64,000 nt of DNA from Hippea alviniae EP5-r (GCF_000420385.1 NZ_ATUV01000001.1:62001-126000), one strand, 5' to 3'; counted from the first letter of the stretch, positions 9,498-19,033 are shown. The notes: generated by a model from the letters alone, not told the origin. Made by a program: numbers and translations.

Positions 9498-11012
9498 GTG
9501 AAATGGATGAAGAACTTAAAAGAGTATGTTCCACCTTCTTTTATAGTAGAAAGGGATGATTATAGATGTATTAGATGTAAAGCATGCGTTGAACAGTGTT
9601 CATTTGGGGCAACATTTTACGATGAAGATGAAGACAGGGTGTGGAACTGGAATGCTAAGTGTGTTGGATGTAATAGATGTGCTGCGATATGTCCTACAGA
9701 AGCTATAACGATTAAAAGGTCTGCTCCCACATATAGGTATAATCACAACTGGAACACGCATATAGATGGGTTGAAGAAAAGAGCCATATTTGGTGGAACA
9801 CCAGTCGTTTCTATGGGAAACGATAAGCCATATCCTATTTACTGGGACCACATGCTTCTTAATGCTTCTCAGGTTACAAACCCTTCGATAGACCCTTTAA
9901 GGGAACCGATGGAGTTAAAGACATTCTTGGGAAGAAAACCCGCTAAAATAGAAGTTAGTGATGATGGATTGAAAACTCGCCTTGCTCCACAGCTTGAACT
10001 TGAAGTGCCTATTATGTTTGCCGCAATGAGCTATGGCGCTTTGAGTTATAATGTTATTGAAGCATTGGGAAGGGCAGCAAAATACATGGGCACATACTAT
10101 AACTCTGGAGAAGGTGGTTTGAATAAAGACCATTACAAATTCAAAGGGAATATAATTGTTCAGGTTGCTTCTGGAAGGTTTGGTGTTCATAAGGATTATT
10201 TGGATGTTGGAAGTGCCATAGAGATTAAAATAGGTCAGGGTGCAAAGCCGGGCATCGGTGGTCATCTGCCGGGCGAAAAGGTTTCTGAAACGATTTCTGA
10301 GACAAGAATGATGCCTAAAGGCTCTGATGCTTTGTCTCCTGCTCCACATCATGATGTCTATTCAATCGAAGATTTAAGACAGCTCATATTTGCTTTAAAA
10401 GAAGCAACAGAATACAAAAAACCAGTTGCTGTAAAGATTGCGGCTGTTCACAATGTTGCAGCAATTGCAAGTGGTATAGCAAGGGCAGGTGCAGATATAA
10501 TTGTAATTGATGGATTCAAAGGCGGAACAGGTGCATCACCACAGGTTATCAGAGATAATATCGGTTTACCACTTGAGATTGCTTTGGCTGTTGTTGATGA
10601 AAGGCTGCGTTCAGAAGGCATCAGACAGGATGTCTCTATTGTTGCAAGTGGCGGTATAAGAAACTCGATGGATGTGGTAAAGGCGATAGCTTTGGGTGCA
10701 GATGCCGTTTACATAGGAACGGCGGCTTTGATTGCCATAGGTTGCACAATGTGTCAGCAGTGTCATACCGGTAAATGTGCATGGGGAATCTCAACCCAAG
10801 ACCCGCATCTCTCAAAAAGGGTTAATCCAGACATTGCAAGTAAAAGGCTTATAAATCTGCTTGAAGTGTGGGCACTTGAGATAAAAGAGACAATGGGTGC
10901 TATGGGTATAAATTCAATAGAGTCCCTAAGAGGCAACAGACTCAATCTTCGCGGCGTTGGTCTTAACGAGAAAGAATTAGAAATACTTGGCATCCTGCCA
11001 GCTGGAGAGTAA
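9498..11012 (+). CDS. gltB2: Glutamate synthase FMN/Fe-S domain subunit with N-terminal ferredoxin
   Basis: This 504-residue protein carries the FMN-dependent synthase domain that joins ammonia to 2-oxoglutarate. It starts with two 4Fe-4S motifs (CIRCKACVEQC and CVGCNRCAAIC, about residues 25-70). The TIM-barrel core follows (GGLNKDH, GQGAKPGIGGHLPG, DGFKGGTGASP), then a Cys-rich segment CTMCQQCHTGKC for the enzyme's own cluster. I chose GTG 9498 because AAGGAGG lies 9 bases upstream and the frame's earlier GTG at 9429 sits upstream of the promoter. The amidotransferase and GXGXG domains are separate genes downstream, as in archaeal-type split enzymes. Confidence 0.92.
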   Translation: MKWMKNLKEYVPPSFIVERDDYRCIRCKACVEQCSFGATFYDEDEDRVWNWNAKCVGCNRCAAICPTEAITIKRSAPTYRYNHNWNTHIDGLKKRAIFGGTPVVSMGNDKPYPIYWDHMLLNASQVTNPSIDPLREPMELKTFLGRKPAKIEVSDDGLKTRLAPQLELEVPIMFAAMSYGALSYNVIEALGRAAKYMGTYYNSGEGGLNKDHYKFKGNIIVQVASGRFGVHKDYLDVGSAIEIKIGQGAKPGIGGHLPGEKVSETISETRMMPKGSDALSPAPHHDVYSIEDLRQLIFALKEATEYKKPVAVKIAAVHNVAAIASGIARAGADIIVIDGFKGGTGASPQVIRDNIGLPLEIALAVVDERLRSEGIRQDVSIVASGGIRNSMDVVKAIALGADAVYIGTAALIAIGCTMCQQCHTGKCAWGISTQDPHLSKRVNPDIASKRLINLLEVWALEIKETMGAMGINSIESLRGNRLNLRGVGLNEKELEILGILPAGE

Positions 11013-11025
11013 GGAGAAGGTATCG

Positions 11026-11466
11026 ATGAAAGTGGTAAAGATAAAGGAAGATAATTGTGTTTACTGTCATTTGTGTGAAGTTGCCTGCATTGTTGAACAC
11101 TCTCAATCAAAGGACATAATAAAGGCATTCAAAAGAGAAGAGCGTCCTATAGCTCGCTGCAGCGTTGAGTTTAACTATCCAGTCTCTTTGAGTGTAATGT
11201 GCAGACACTGTGATGATGCACCGTGTATGGAAGCCTGTCAAAATGGTTCTATGCACAGAGATGAGCGTGGCTATGTTGTTGTTAATCCGGATACATGCGT
11301 TGGTTGTTGGATGTGTATAATGGCGTGTCCTTACGGTGTTATAAAAAGGGATACACGCAGGGAAGTCTGGGGTCTGTCAACGAAGTGTGATTTGTGTCCA
11401 GATAGGGAGATTCCGGCCTGCGTTGAAGCATGTCCAAATGAAGCTTTAACTTTCGAAGAACTGTAA
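11026..11466 (+). CDS. Polyferredoxin subunit, four 4Fe-4S motifs
   Basis: This 146-residue iron-sulfur protein has sixteen motif cysteines in four groups: CVYCHLCEVAC, CRHCDDAPCMEAC, CVGCWMCIMAC and CDLCPDREIPACVEAC. The pattern matches the HycB/DmsB-like electron-transfer subunits. It probably carries electrons between the FAD oxidoreductase encoded next and the FMN/Fe-S synthase subunit. ATG 11026 has AAGGAGAAGG just upstream; the frame is open to 10987 but that start lacks a site. It sits 13 bases after gltB2. Confidence 0.88.
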   Translation: MKVVKIKEDNCVYCHLCEVACIVEHSQSKDIIKAFKREERPIARCSVEFNYPVSLSVMCRHCDDAPCMEACQNGSMHRDERGYVVVNPDTCVGCWMCIMACPYGVIKRDTRREVWGLSTKCDLCPDREIPACVEACPNEALTFEEL

Positions 11467-11476
11467 GGGGAAGGAT

Positions 11477-12736
11477 ATGAGAGTTGTAATAGTGGGAAAC
11501 TCTGTAGCAGCTATAAACGCTATAGAAGCTATAAGAGAGAAGGATAAGATTTCAAAGATTACAGTTATATCAGATGAGAATTATAGGGCTTACTCCCATC
11601 CTTTGTTGCCCAATCTTGTTATAGGAGAAGTAAGCAGGTCTGAAGAGAGATTCTATTACAGAAAAAAGGATTTTTACGAGAAGAACAAAGTTGATACGCT
11701 GCTGGGTAAAAGGGTTGTAAAAATTTTGCCACAGCAGAAGCAGGTGGCTTTGGAGAGTGGTGAGAAGATAGAGTATGATAAGCTGCTTATAGCCTGTGGT
11801 GGAAGGCCTATAAAACCACCTATGGAAGGGCTTGAACTTGAAGGTGTCCATACGCTTACGAATATAAAAGCCGCAGACGAGTTGAGAAAAGATTTGAAGA
11901 ATATAAAGCAGTGCGTTGTCATTGGTGGTGGACTTATAGGAAGCAAAACTGCTGAGAAGCTTGCTAAGAAGGGCATAAAGGTTACGCTTGTTGAGTTGAT
12001 GAGACGGGTTTTGTATCCCGTTTTAGATGATACGGCCGCTGATTACATTCATAAAGAGCTTAAATCATTAGGTGTTGAGCTTGTGCTAAACGACTCTGTA
12101 AGTGCTATCTTAGGCGATAAAAGAGTTAAAGAAGTTGAGTTAAAAAGCGGTAAGAAGATAAAGACAGACGGTGTTGTTGTTGCTGTTGGTGTTGCACCTA
12201 ATATGGATATGGCAAAGGATGCCCAATTAGAAGTTAATAAAGGTATCGTTGTAAACGATTTTATGCAGACATCCGATGAGAACATATTTGCAGCCGGTGA
12301 TGTTGCAGAAGCATACGATATGGTTTTGGGGGTAAAAAGGCCTATACCTATTCTGCCTTTAGCGGCAAGGCAGGGTAGAGTTGCAGGCCTAAATATTCTC
12401 GGCAGCGATGTGAAGTATAAGGGTGGATTTGCTATGAACTCAATCACCATAGGAAAAGTCAGTTTTATCTCTATGGGTATCATTGATTCAGATGAGCTTG
12501 AAGTTTTGAAGATTAAAAAGGATGGAGAATATAGAAAGTTTTTGATAGATGACGATAACAGGCTAAAGGGTATGATTCTTGTTGGAAATATAGAGAAGGC
12601 GGGAATGTTTAACTGGATGATACAGAATAAGTTGGATGTGTCTTGGATGAAGGATACATTCCTAAATAGTGACTTTGGATGGAAGTATTTTAATAAAGCC
12701 TTTAGGGTTTTAAGGCTGGATAGAAAAATAAAATAG
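11477..12736 (+). CDS. FAD/NAD(P)-dependent oxidoreductase, glutamate synthase small-subunit role
   Basis: The product is 419 residues and has the two-dinucleotide fold of pyridine nucleotide-disulfide oxidoreductases. An FAD-binding N-terminus ([16 protein letters not shown]), an NAD(P) loop near residue 155 ([17 protein letters not shown]) and the second FAD motif ([11 protein letters not shown]) are clear. No redox-active CxxxxC pair follows the first FAD loop, so it is of the NADH oxidase/rubredoxin reductase type. Its place between the ferredoxin and the amidotransferase suggests it feeds NAD(P)H electrons into the synthase. This is inference from context. Confidence 0.85.
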   Translation: MRVVIVGNSVAAINAIEAIREKDKISKITVISDENYRAYSHPLLPNLVIGEVSRSEERFYYRKKDFYEKNKVDTLLGKRVVKILPQQKQVALESGEKIEYDKLLIACGGRPIKPPMEGLELEGVHTLTNIKAADELRKDLKNIKQCVVIGGGLIGSKTAEKLAKKGIKVTLVELMRRVLYPVLDDTAADYIHKELKSLGVELVLNDSVSAILGDKRVKEVELKSGKKIKTDGVVVAVGVAPNMDMAKDAQLEVNKGIVVNDFMQTSDENIFAAGDVAEAYDMVLGVKRPIPILPLAARQGRVAGLNILGSDVKYKGGFAMNSITIGKVSFISMGIIDSDELEVLKIKKDGEYRKFLIDDDNRLKGMILVGNIEKAGMFNWMIQNKLDVSWMKDTFLNSDFGWKYFNKAFRVLRLDRKIK

Positions 12737-12746
12737 GGTGGTTGAG

Positions 12747-13874
12747 ATGGAGCTTGTTAAGGATATATCGGGTTGTGGTATAGCTGGATTTATAAATACT
12801 GATGGTGAGCGTATCTCAGGGACTGATATAGTTGATGCTATTACGCTAATGAGAGATAGGGGAAACGGACTTGGTGCTGGTTATGCAGCATACGGAATTT
12901 ATCCCGATTTTAAGGATTTTTACGCTTTACACATTATGTATGACGATGAGTATGCAAGAAAGAAAACAGAAGAGTATCTTGAGAGAAAGGTTCATATAGA
13001 GCAGCATGGCGGTCTTCCTACAAGGCCGATAAAGAAAAAAAGACCGATATTCTTTGTCTATTTTGTTCAACCACGAGAACAGAGCACCAAGGGAGAGAGT
13101 GAAGAGTTTAGGCTTGAAGAGACAGATGAGTTTATATTTAAGCTTGTTATGTTTATAAACGAGAATATAGACGGTGCATTTGTTATATCAAGCGGCAAGA
13201 ATATGGGTGTTTTTAAGGGCGTTGGTTTTCCCGACGAGATAGCAAACTTCTTTAGGGTTGATGAGTATAAAGCGTTTTGTTGGACTGCTCATAACAGATT
13301 CCCAACAAACACGCCCGGATGGTGGGGTGGTGCTCATCCGTTTTCATTACTTGGATGGAGTGTTGTGCATAATGGCGAGATATCATCCTATGGTGCAAAC
13401 AAACGCTATCTTGAGATGTTCGGCTATAAATGTACTCAAAAAACAGATACGGAAGTTGTCGCATACCTTTTGGATTTATTGATAAGAAAACATGGTTTGT
13501 CTTTGCATACTGTTGCCAAGATATTTGCTCCACCGTTGTGGAGCGAGATAGAGATAATGGATGAGAAGGATAAAGAGCTCTATACAGCTTTAAGAGCGGT
13601 TTATGGCGGTGCGATGCTTAATGGACCATTTTCAATAATAGTTGGATTTAGAGGCGGTATGTTTGGTCTAAACGATAGGATAAAGCTAAGGCCGCTTGTT
13701 GTGGCAAAGAAAGGCTCAAATGTTTATATGGCGAGTGAAGAGTCGGCAATAAGGTTCATAGCAGACGATTTGGACGAGATATACATGCCAAAGGCTGGCG
13801 AACCAGTGATAGCTATGCTGAGCGATGAAGCTTATCAGAAGGTTTATGGCACAAAGGAGAGAAGCTATGTATGA
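12747..13874 (+). CDS. gltB1: Glutamate synthase class II glutamine amidotransferase subunit
   Basis: The product is 375 residues and releases ammonia from glutamine. The class II signature is seen as GCGIAGF near the N-terminus, followed later by [29 protein letters not shown] and TDTEVVAY. The catalytic Cys is residue 10 from the chosen ATG, so a nine-residue leader would need to be removed. I chose ATG 12747 because GGGTGG precedes it; GTG 12738 is only one base after the previous stop. The end overlaps the next gene by 8 bases. Confidence 0.9.
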   Translation: MELVKDISGCGIAGFINTDGERISGTDIVDAITLMRDRGNGLGAGYAAYGIYPDFKDFYALHIMYDDEYARKKTEEYLERKVHIEQHGGLPTRPIKKKRPIFFVYFVQPREQSTKGESEEFRLEETDEFIFKLVMFINENIDGAFVISSGKNMGVFKGVGFPDEIANFFRVDEYKAFCWTAHNRFPTNTPGWWGGAHPFSLLGWSVVHNGEISSYGANKRYLEMFGYKCTQKTDTEVVAYLLDLLIRKHGLSLHTVAKIFAPPLWSEIEIMDEKDKELYTALRAVYGGAMLNGPFSIIVGFRGGMFGLNDRIKLRPLVVAKKGSNVYMASEESAIRFIADDLDEIYMPKAGEPVIAMLSDEAYQKVYGTKERSYV

Positions 13875-14613
13875 GATAGATGCAAAAGGTGTTTATTATA
13901 AAGATTTAAACGAGCAGATAAGGGAAGCGATAAGAAACCACAATAGAGACATTGTTTTGCATAATGTTTGTGGCCAGTATTACATAGGTTGTGGTTTAAA
14001 CGATAAGGATGTGAAGATAACGATAAATGGTGTGCCTGGCAATGATTTGGGTGCCTTTATGAATGGGCCTACGATTATTGTTAATGATGATGCTCAAGAC
14101 GGTGTTGGCAATACAATGAATGGCGGTAAGATAGTGATTTATGGCAATGCTGGTGATGTTGTGGCATACAGTATGCGTGGCGGTAAGGTGTTTATAGAGA
14201 AAGATGTTGGATATAGGGCCTGTATTCACATGAAGGCATACAAGGAGATGAACCCGACGGTTGTTATAGGTGGATGCTCTGGTGCCTTTATGGGCGAATA
14301 TATGGCGGGTGGAACACTGATTCTTCTTGGTTTAACCAAAAAGGAAGATAAACCCATAACCGGTGTTTATCTTGCAACAGGTATGCACGGCGGTAAAATA
14401 TTTATAAGAGGCAAAGTGCCTGAGCATCTTCTGTGGAAAGAAGCTGTAATGGTTGAACCAACTAAAGAGGAATTTAATAAAATTGAAGAAGAAGTTAAAG
14501 AATTTTGCAATCTTTTCAAAATTGATTATAATAGAGTTATGGAAGAAGAGTTTGTAAAGGTCGTCCCGAAATCGACAAGACCTTACGGACACCTTTACAT
14601 TCCAGGCCCATAA
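13867..14613 (+). CDS. gltB3: Glutamate synthase GXGXG-domain subunit
   Basis: This 248-residue protein is a stand-alone GXGXG (gltB C-terminal) right-handed beta-helix domain. Repeated GG-containing turns appear about every 20 residues ([43 protein letters not shown]). In the full-length enzyme this domain spaces the amidotransferase from the synthase site. ATG 13867 has AAAGGAGAG upstream and overlaps the gltB1 stop. It ends the split glutamate synthase operon; the probable 6S RNA starts about 12 bases later. Confidence 0.9.
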   Translation: MYEIDAKGVYYKDLNEQIREAIRNHNRDIVLHNVCGQYYIGCGLNDKDVKITINGVPGNDLGAFMNGPTIIVNDDAQDGVGNTMNGGKIVIYGNAGDVVAYSMRGGKVFIEKDVGYRACIHMKAYKEMNPTVVIGGCSGAFMGEYMAGGTLILLGLTKKEDKPITGVYLATGMHGGKIFIRGKVPEHLLWKEAVMVEPTKEEFNKIEEEVKEFCNLFKIDYNRVMEEEFVKVVPKSTRPYGHLYIPGP

Positions 14614-14625
14614 AAGGGCAATGTT

Positions 14626-14804
14626 AGCCCTGGGGCATGCGTGATGGACTTTTTTCCTTAGAGCCAACACCTAACAATGGGGAGCCGGCTTCAGGTGTTA
14701 GGCGGGCAAGCCTTCGCAAGAAGGACATACCACCTGCACCTGCGACGCTCCCACCTATCGTTGTTAGGTTCTAGGAAGAAGATCGCACACGGTGCCCTGG
14801 GGCT
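14626..14804 (+). ncRNA. ssrS: Probable 6S RNA
   Basis: The 231-base gap before the cyclo-ligase gene is GC-rich, unlike its surroundings, and folds as one long rod. The ends pair (14626-14637 with 14793-14804, all Watson-Crick or G-U). Inner stems are ACCTAACAA 14669-14677 with 14761-14769, GGGAGC 14680-14685 with 14747-14752, and an apical CCTTC-GCAA-GAAGG hairpin at 14711-14724. The length of about 179 and the position just upstream of 5-FTHF cyclo-ligase match ssrS-ygfA in many Proteobacteria. 6S RNA binds sigma70 RNA polymerase and dampens transcription. I found no SRP or tmRNA motifs. A weak promoter (TCGACA, 18 bases, TACATT at 14596-14601) may drive it. Confidence 0.72.
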
Positions 14805-14844
14805 ATTTAAATAAATTTATTGGCAATACGCCTGAGGATAGGCT

Positions 14845-15381
14845 TTGAAAAATAAACAGAGAAATCAGCTCCTTAAAAGAAGAGGAGCTTTAAATAGATC
14901 GTTTGTAAACCATAAAAGTATAGTAATAAGCAGAAAGGTTTTTGAGTTATTAAAAAGAAAAAGGAGAGTTGCTTCTTACTCTCCTTACCGCAACGAGCCT
15001 AACCCGAATCTTTTATTTTCTGAAAATTTTTTATACTTTCCAAAAGTCTATAGCGTTGAAAAGGCGCGGATGAGATTTTTTAAGGGTGTTCTTGTTAAGT
15101 CTTTCAAGGGCATTAAAGAACCAAGATTCAACAGAAGGGCTGTTTATAGGAAGCAGCTTGAGAGCGTTATTGTTCCGGGTGTGGGTTTTGATGAGAGAGG
15201 CTACAGGCTTGGCTATGGTTTAGGGTTCTATGATAGGTTTCTTAAGGATTTTAAGGGTTTAAAGGTTGGAGTTGCTTTTGATTGCTGTGTTGTCAAAGAG
15301 ATTGCGCACTCAGAAGGCGACATTCCGGTTGATGTGCTGATTACCGAGAGAAGAAAAATTTTTTGTAAGTTAAGGAGATGA
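14845..15381 (+). CDS. 5-formyltetrahydrofolate cyclo-ligase
   Basis: The product is 178 residues, near the usual 180-200. It converts 5-formyl-THF to 5,10-methenyl-THF with ATP. The diagnostic C-terminal motif VIVPGVGFDERGYRLGYGLGFYDRFL is intact. A basic N-terminus (KNKQRNQLLKRR) and the substrate segment YSPYRNEPN agree. The start is TTG, with GAGGA about 7 bases upstream. It is called ygfA in E. coli, where it also follows 6S RNA. Confidence 0.92.
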   Translation: MKNKQRNQLLKRRGALNRSFVNHKSIVISRKVFELLKRKRRVASYSPYRNEPNPNLLFSENFLYFPKVYSVEKARMRFFKGVLVKSFKGIKEPRFNRRAVYRKQLESVIVPGVGFDERGYRLGYGLGFYDRFLKDFKGLKVGVAFDCCVVKEIAHSEGDIPVDVLITERRKIFCKLRR

Positions 15382-15385
15382 GACG

Positions 15386-16948
15386 ATGGGAACCGCAGAG
15401 ATAATACTTGTGATAGTTTTGGCTTTGATAGTCGGTGTTATGCTGGGTATCTTTGGCTATTATCAGTTTGCTGTAAAGAAGAAGGAGTATGCGAAGAAGA
15501 AGGCAGAAGATATTATCCAGGATGCCGAAAAGGAGAAGGAAAACATTATCAAGGCTGCCCAAATTGAAGCAAAAGAGTATTTGATTAAGGCAAGAAACGA
15601 GATAGAAGCAGAAGAGAGAGAGATAAAAAAGGAACTTCAAAAATGGGAGAAAAGGCTTCAAGCTAAGGAAAGTAATCTTGAAAAGAGACAGGCTTATTTG
15701 GATGAAAAGATAGAGCTTGTTAACAAAAAACAAGAGGATATAAATGCTATAGAAAAACAGCTTGAAGAGAAAATGCAAGAAGTAGATGAGATACTTAAAC
15801 AGCAGCAAGAGAAGTTGGAAGAGATTAGCGGGATGACAAAAGAAGAAGCTAAACAGAAATTAGTTGAAAGCATCGAAGATGAAGCAAAACGAGAAGCAGC
15901 AACGAAGATAAAAAAAATAGAAGAAGAATTAAGAAACGAAGCCAAGCGCCTCTCTCAAGATGTTTTGATTACTTCAATGGAGAAGATAGCAAGTAGTTAT
16001 GTGGCTGAAAGAACAGTTGCAACTGTTACACTGCCAAACGACGAGATGAAGGGTAGAATTATAGGAAGAGAGGGGAGAAATATAAGATCTTTCGAAAAAG
16101 AGACAGGAACAGACTTAATTATCGACGATACGCCAGAAGTTGTTGTTATATCAAGCTTTAATCCATTGAGAAGGGAGATAGCAAAAATTGCCCTTGAAAG
16201 ACTGGTGAGCGATGGAAGGATTCATCCAGCAAGGATTGAAGAAACGGTTGAGAAGGTAAGGCAGGAGCTATACCAAGAAGCGGCTGAAGAAGCCAAGAAG
16301 GTTGTGTTTGACCTTGATATAGGTGATTTACATCCTGAACTTATCAAGTATTTAGGTCTTTTAAAGTATAGAACGAGCTATACCCAGAATGTTCTTGCTC
16401 ATTCTGTTGAAGTTGCCTATTTAAGTGGCCTTATGGCAGCAGAGTTGGGCTTGAATGTAAAATTGGCAAAAAGAGCGGGTTTATTGCATGATATTGGCAA
16501 AGCTGTAGACCAAGAGGTTGAAGGTTCTCATACAAAGGTTGGTGCAGACCTTGCAAAGAAATATGGGGAAAACGAATATGTTGTTAATGCTATTATGTCG
16601 CATCATGGAGAGATAGAGCCTAACTGTCCAGAAAGTGTGCTTGTTGCCATAGCTGATACGCTGTCTGCTGCAAGACCGGGAGCAAGAAGAGAGAGACTTG
16701 AAAGCTACATACAGAGACTTGAAGAGCTTGAGAATATCGCTAAGACGAAGGATGGTGTAAAGGAAGCATACGCAATTCAAGCAGGAAGGGAACTAAGGGT
16801 TATTGTTGAACCAACCATGCTTGATGACAATGAGAGCTTTATGCTCGCAAGAGATATAGCAAAGGATATAGCAGATAAGATAACATACACAGGCCAGGTT
16901 AAGGTTGTTGTTATAAGGGAGAACAGGGCAATTGAGTATGCAAATTAG
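15386..16948 (+). CDS. rny: Ribonuclease Y
   Basis: The product is 520 residues, the family's usual length. RNase Y is a membrane-anchored endoribonuclease that begins mRNA decay. One N-terminal membrane helix (residues 5-25) is followed by a long charged coiled coil (30-200), a KH RNA-binding domain near 222 (GRIIGREGRNIRSFE) and an HD domain near 366 (LLHDIGKAVD) with downstream HH. All are intact. Only 4 bases separate it from the cyclo-ligase, and ymdB overlaps its end, a common pairing. Confidence 0.96.
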   Translation: MGTAEIILVIVLALIVGVMLGIFGYYQFAVKKKEYAKKKAEDIIQDAEKEKENIIKAAQIEAKEYLIKARNEIEAEEREIKKELQKWEKRLQAKESNLEKRQAYLDEKIELVNKKQEDINAIEKQLEEKMQEVDEILKQQQEKLEEISGMTKEEAKQKLVESIEDEAKREAATKIKKIEEELRNEAKRLSQDVLITSMEKIASSYVAERTVATVTLPNDEMKGRIIGREGRNIRSFEKETGTDLIIDDTPEVVVISSFNPLRREIAKIALERLVSDGRIHPARIEETVEKVRQELYQEAAEEAKKVVFDLDIGDLHPELIKYLGLLKYRTSYTQNVLAHSVEVAYLSGLMAAELGLNVKLAKRAGLLHDIGKAVDQEVEGSHTKVGADLAKKYGENEYVVNAIMSHHGEIEPNCPESVLVAIADTLSAARPGARRERLESYIQRLEELENIAKTKDGVKEAYAIQAGRELRVIVEPTMLDDNESFMLARDIAKDIADKITYTGQVKVVVIRENRAIEYAN

Positions 16949-17729
16949 GATTTTGTTTGTAGGTGATATAGTTGGCAAGCCGGGAAGAAACACCTTCAAG
17001 AGCTTAATAGATGAACTAAAAAGGGAGTATGAACCTGATGTTGTAATTGCTAATGTTGAGAATGCGGCAGACGGTTTTGGCATAACAAAAAAAATTTATG
17101 ACGACTTGTCTAAATATGTCGATGTTTTGACAACAGGCAATCATGTATGGGATAAGGAAGAGATATTTTCATGGATAGACGATGCTGAGAAGATTTTAAG
17201 ACCAGTAAATATGCCTTCGGAGGCACCAGGATGCGGCTTTAGGTTGTTGAATGTGAAGGGTGTTGATGTGATGGTGATAAACGCTATCGGCAGGATTTTT
17301 ATGAATCCTGTCGATAGCCCTTTTGCTGTTTTAGGTGAACTTATTGATAGATACAAAGATGTTAAGATAAAGTTTGTCGATTTTCATGCAGAAGCAACAA
17401 GTGAAAAACAGGCTATAGGATGGTTTCTGGATGGCAAGGTATCTGCGATCGTCGGCACGCATACGCATGTTCAGACGGCAGATGAGAGGATTTTGCCCAA
17501 AGGAACTGCTTATATTAGCGATACCGGAATGACGGGATGCCATGATGGAGTTTTAGGTTTTGGTTATGAAGAAGCGCTTGAAAGATTTATAAAGGCTATC
17601 CCGAAAAGGTTGAAGGTTTGCAAAACCAACTTAAAACTTGATGGTGTTGTAATCGATATAGACGAAAACGGCAGGGCTTCTGGTATAAAGCGGATTTCAA
17701 AATCCTTTACTCAAGCAGAAAATACCTAA
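16938..17729 (+). CDS. ymdB: YmdB-family metallophosphoesterase
   Basis: The product is 263 residues. The metal ligands of the YmdB/TIGR00282 calcineurin-like family are visible: ILFVGDIVGKPGR at the N-terminus, NVENAADGFG, TTGNHVWD, DFHAEATSEK and VGTHTHVQTADE. B. subtilis YmdB is a phosphodiesterase, acts on 2',3'-cyclic nucleotides and affects RNase Y, its neighbour there as here. A TTG at 16932 is also possible as start; ATG 16938 gives the usual family N-terminus. It overlaps rny by 11 bases and ends 41 bases from a convergent gene. Confidence 0.9.
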   Translation: MQIRILFVGDIVGKPGRNTFKSLIDELKREYEPDVVIANVENAADGFGITKKIYDDLSKYVDVLTTGNHVWDKEEIFSWIDDAEKILRPVNMPSEAPGCGFRLLNVKGVDVMVINAIGRIFMNPVDSPFAVLGELIDRYKDVKIKFVDFHAEATSEKQAIGWFLDGKVSAIVGTHTHVQTADERILPKGTAYISDTGMTGCHDGVLGFGYEEALERFIKAIPKRLKVCKTNLKLDGVVIDIDENGRASGIKRISKSFTQAENT

Positions 17730-17770
17730 AACCCAAAGCTCAATTTAATCCAAAATTCATAATTTAGAAT

Positions 17771-18835
17771 TCACAATTCCAACTTCTCCATCCCCTTCTC
17801 ATAAATCCTGCTATTTCCCTTAACTTCCAATGTAAGTGGGTCAAAGAAGAGAATCTCTTTTTCTGCCCATTTGGAGATGACTTCTAAGTATTTTGAATCT
17901 CTGTCTTTTGAAAGAACAAATGAGCCATTGTTTAAAATCTCTTTGCAGATATTCTCAAATATCTCTATCTCTTCTTTTGAAAACTTACTTTGCTGATACA
18001 TCATAACCATCTCAGTATATGCCAAAAACGCCCTATGCTCTAAATACTCTTTAATGCTTTTATACTTGTCTTTCAACATCATCATTCTTTGTATATCTGG
18101 AATACAACCACCAAGATAATCCCAGATGAGCTCTATATCATTCTCTTTAAATCCTTCACCACTCAACCACTCAACCACTATACTCTTATCTAAATGGTCA
18201 ACCTTAAAAAACTCACTTGTTTTCTTCAATTTTGCATCATTATAAATCCTATCTATAAACACAGTATTTGAGCTTAGGATAACAACATGAGAGAGATGAG
18301 TCTCTTTTGTTAAAGAGACACAGAAGTTTAGAAACTCTTTGAGCAGTTCTCTGTCTCCGTTTATGTATATATCTTCAAGTGTTTGGATTTCGTCGATTAT
18401 TATTATTTTCTGTTTGTCTATCTTTCCTAACTCTTCAATGAGTTTTTTGAATAGATTTATCCTTCTCTCTTTGATTGCTTTTAATGTTTTTGCTTCTAAT
18501 TTGAACACCCATAAATCATAGATTCTGTTTAGCTCTTCTGTTTTCTTCTCTATGCCTGACTCTTCAAAGAAGCTCTCTATAAAGCTCTCGTATGAGCTTA
18601 CTAATGTTCTTCTAAGGTTGATGTATTTTATCCAGTATCTGCTGTTTTGAAGCAGTTTAAAGTCCTTTATTAGCTCCTTTTCAACAACATACTCAATGAG
18701 TGTTGTTTTGCCTGAAGATTTTGGGCCATAAACCCAAAGGATTAACTCTGGTAATTGATTGAACCAGTCAAGGAGGAAGTTTATCTCTTTATCTCTGTCT
18801 ATGAGTTTTTTGTTTCTGAAGATACGGGTTTTCAT
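17771..18835 (-). CDS. AAA-family ATPase of the archaeal-type ATPase_2 group
   Basis: This 354-residue protein has a Walker A motif GPKSSGKTT near residue 40 and a Walker B motif IIIIDEIQ near 150. The layout (P-loop domain first, then a helical C-terminal part with EKG near the end) resembles the ATPase_2 (PF01637) STAND-like proteins that are multi-copy in archaea and thermophilic bacteria. No known biochemical role can be named. It has AAGGAG just upstream of the ATG. It is not in an operon: ymdB converges on it and the autotransporter gene lies about 200 bases upstream, pointing the same way. Confidence 0.75.
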   Translation of the reverse strand: MKTRIFRNKKLIDRDKEINFLLDWFNQLPELILWVYGPKSSGKTTLIEYVVEKELIKDFKLLQNSRYWIKYINLRRTLVSSYESFIESFFEESGIEKKTEELNRIYDLWVFKLEAKTLKAIKERRINLFKKLIEELGKIDKQKIIIIDEIQTLEDIYINGDRELLKEFLNFCVSLTKETHLSHVVILSSNTVFIDRIYNDAKLKKTSEFFKVDHLDKSIVVEWLSGEGFKENDIELIWDYLGGCIPDIQRMMMLKDKYKSIKEYLEHRAFLAYTEMVMMYQQSKFSKEEIEIFENICKEILNNGSFVLSKDRDSKYLEVISKWAEKEILFFDPLTLEVKGNSRIYEKGMEKLEL

Positions 18836-18960
18836 GGGTTTCTCCTTAAGGGTTTGTTTAAAAAATTATACAAGTAAATCTTATAAATTTGCAAGAGAAA
18901 AACTGCAAGGCAAGAGAGATAGTTTGTAAAATCAACACCTAAACAACCAACCCACTCAAA

Positions 18961-18996
18961 CAAAAAAGGCGGTGTATAGCAATCACACACCGCCTA
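18961..18996 (-). terminator. Rho-independent terminator of the autotransporter gene
   Basis: Read on the minus strand, GGCGGTGT pairs with ACACCGCC around an eleven-base loop and is followed by TTTTTTG. It lies about 40 bases after the autotransporter stop. The remaining bases 18836-18960 are AT-rich and I see no gene in them. Confidence 0.85.
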
Positions 18997-19033
18997 AATA
19001 AGGTTCAGAGATCAACTTGAATTCTATTCTGTT

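Noticed and set aside
14614-14634. AGGGC-AATGTTA-GCCCT hairpin as a terminator of gltB3
   Set aside because: No T-tract follows, and its right arm is used by the closing stem of the probable 6S RNA.
14626-14804. Signal recognition particle RNA or tmRNA as the identity of the structured RNA
   Set aside because: The conserved SRP apical sequence (GGAAGGAAGCAGCC type) and tmRNA alanine-acceptor features are absent; neighbour gene and length favour 6S.
17730-17770. AATTCATAATTTAGAATTC-like stretch as a small mobile repeat
   Set aside because: It is a simple AT-rich intergenic sequence; I did not find a second copy or matching inverted ends in the window.
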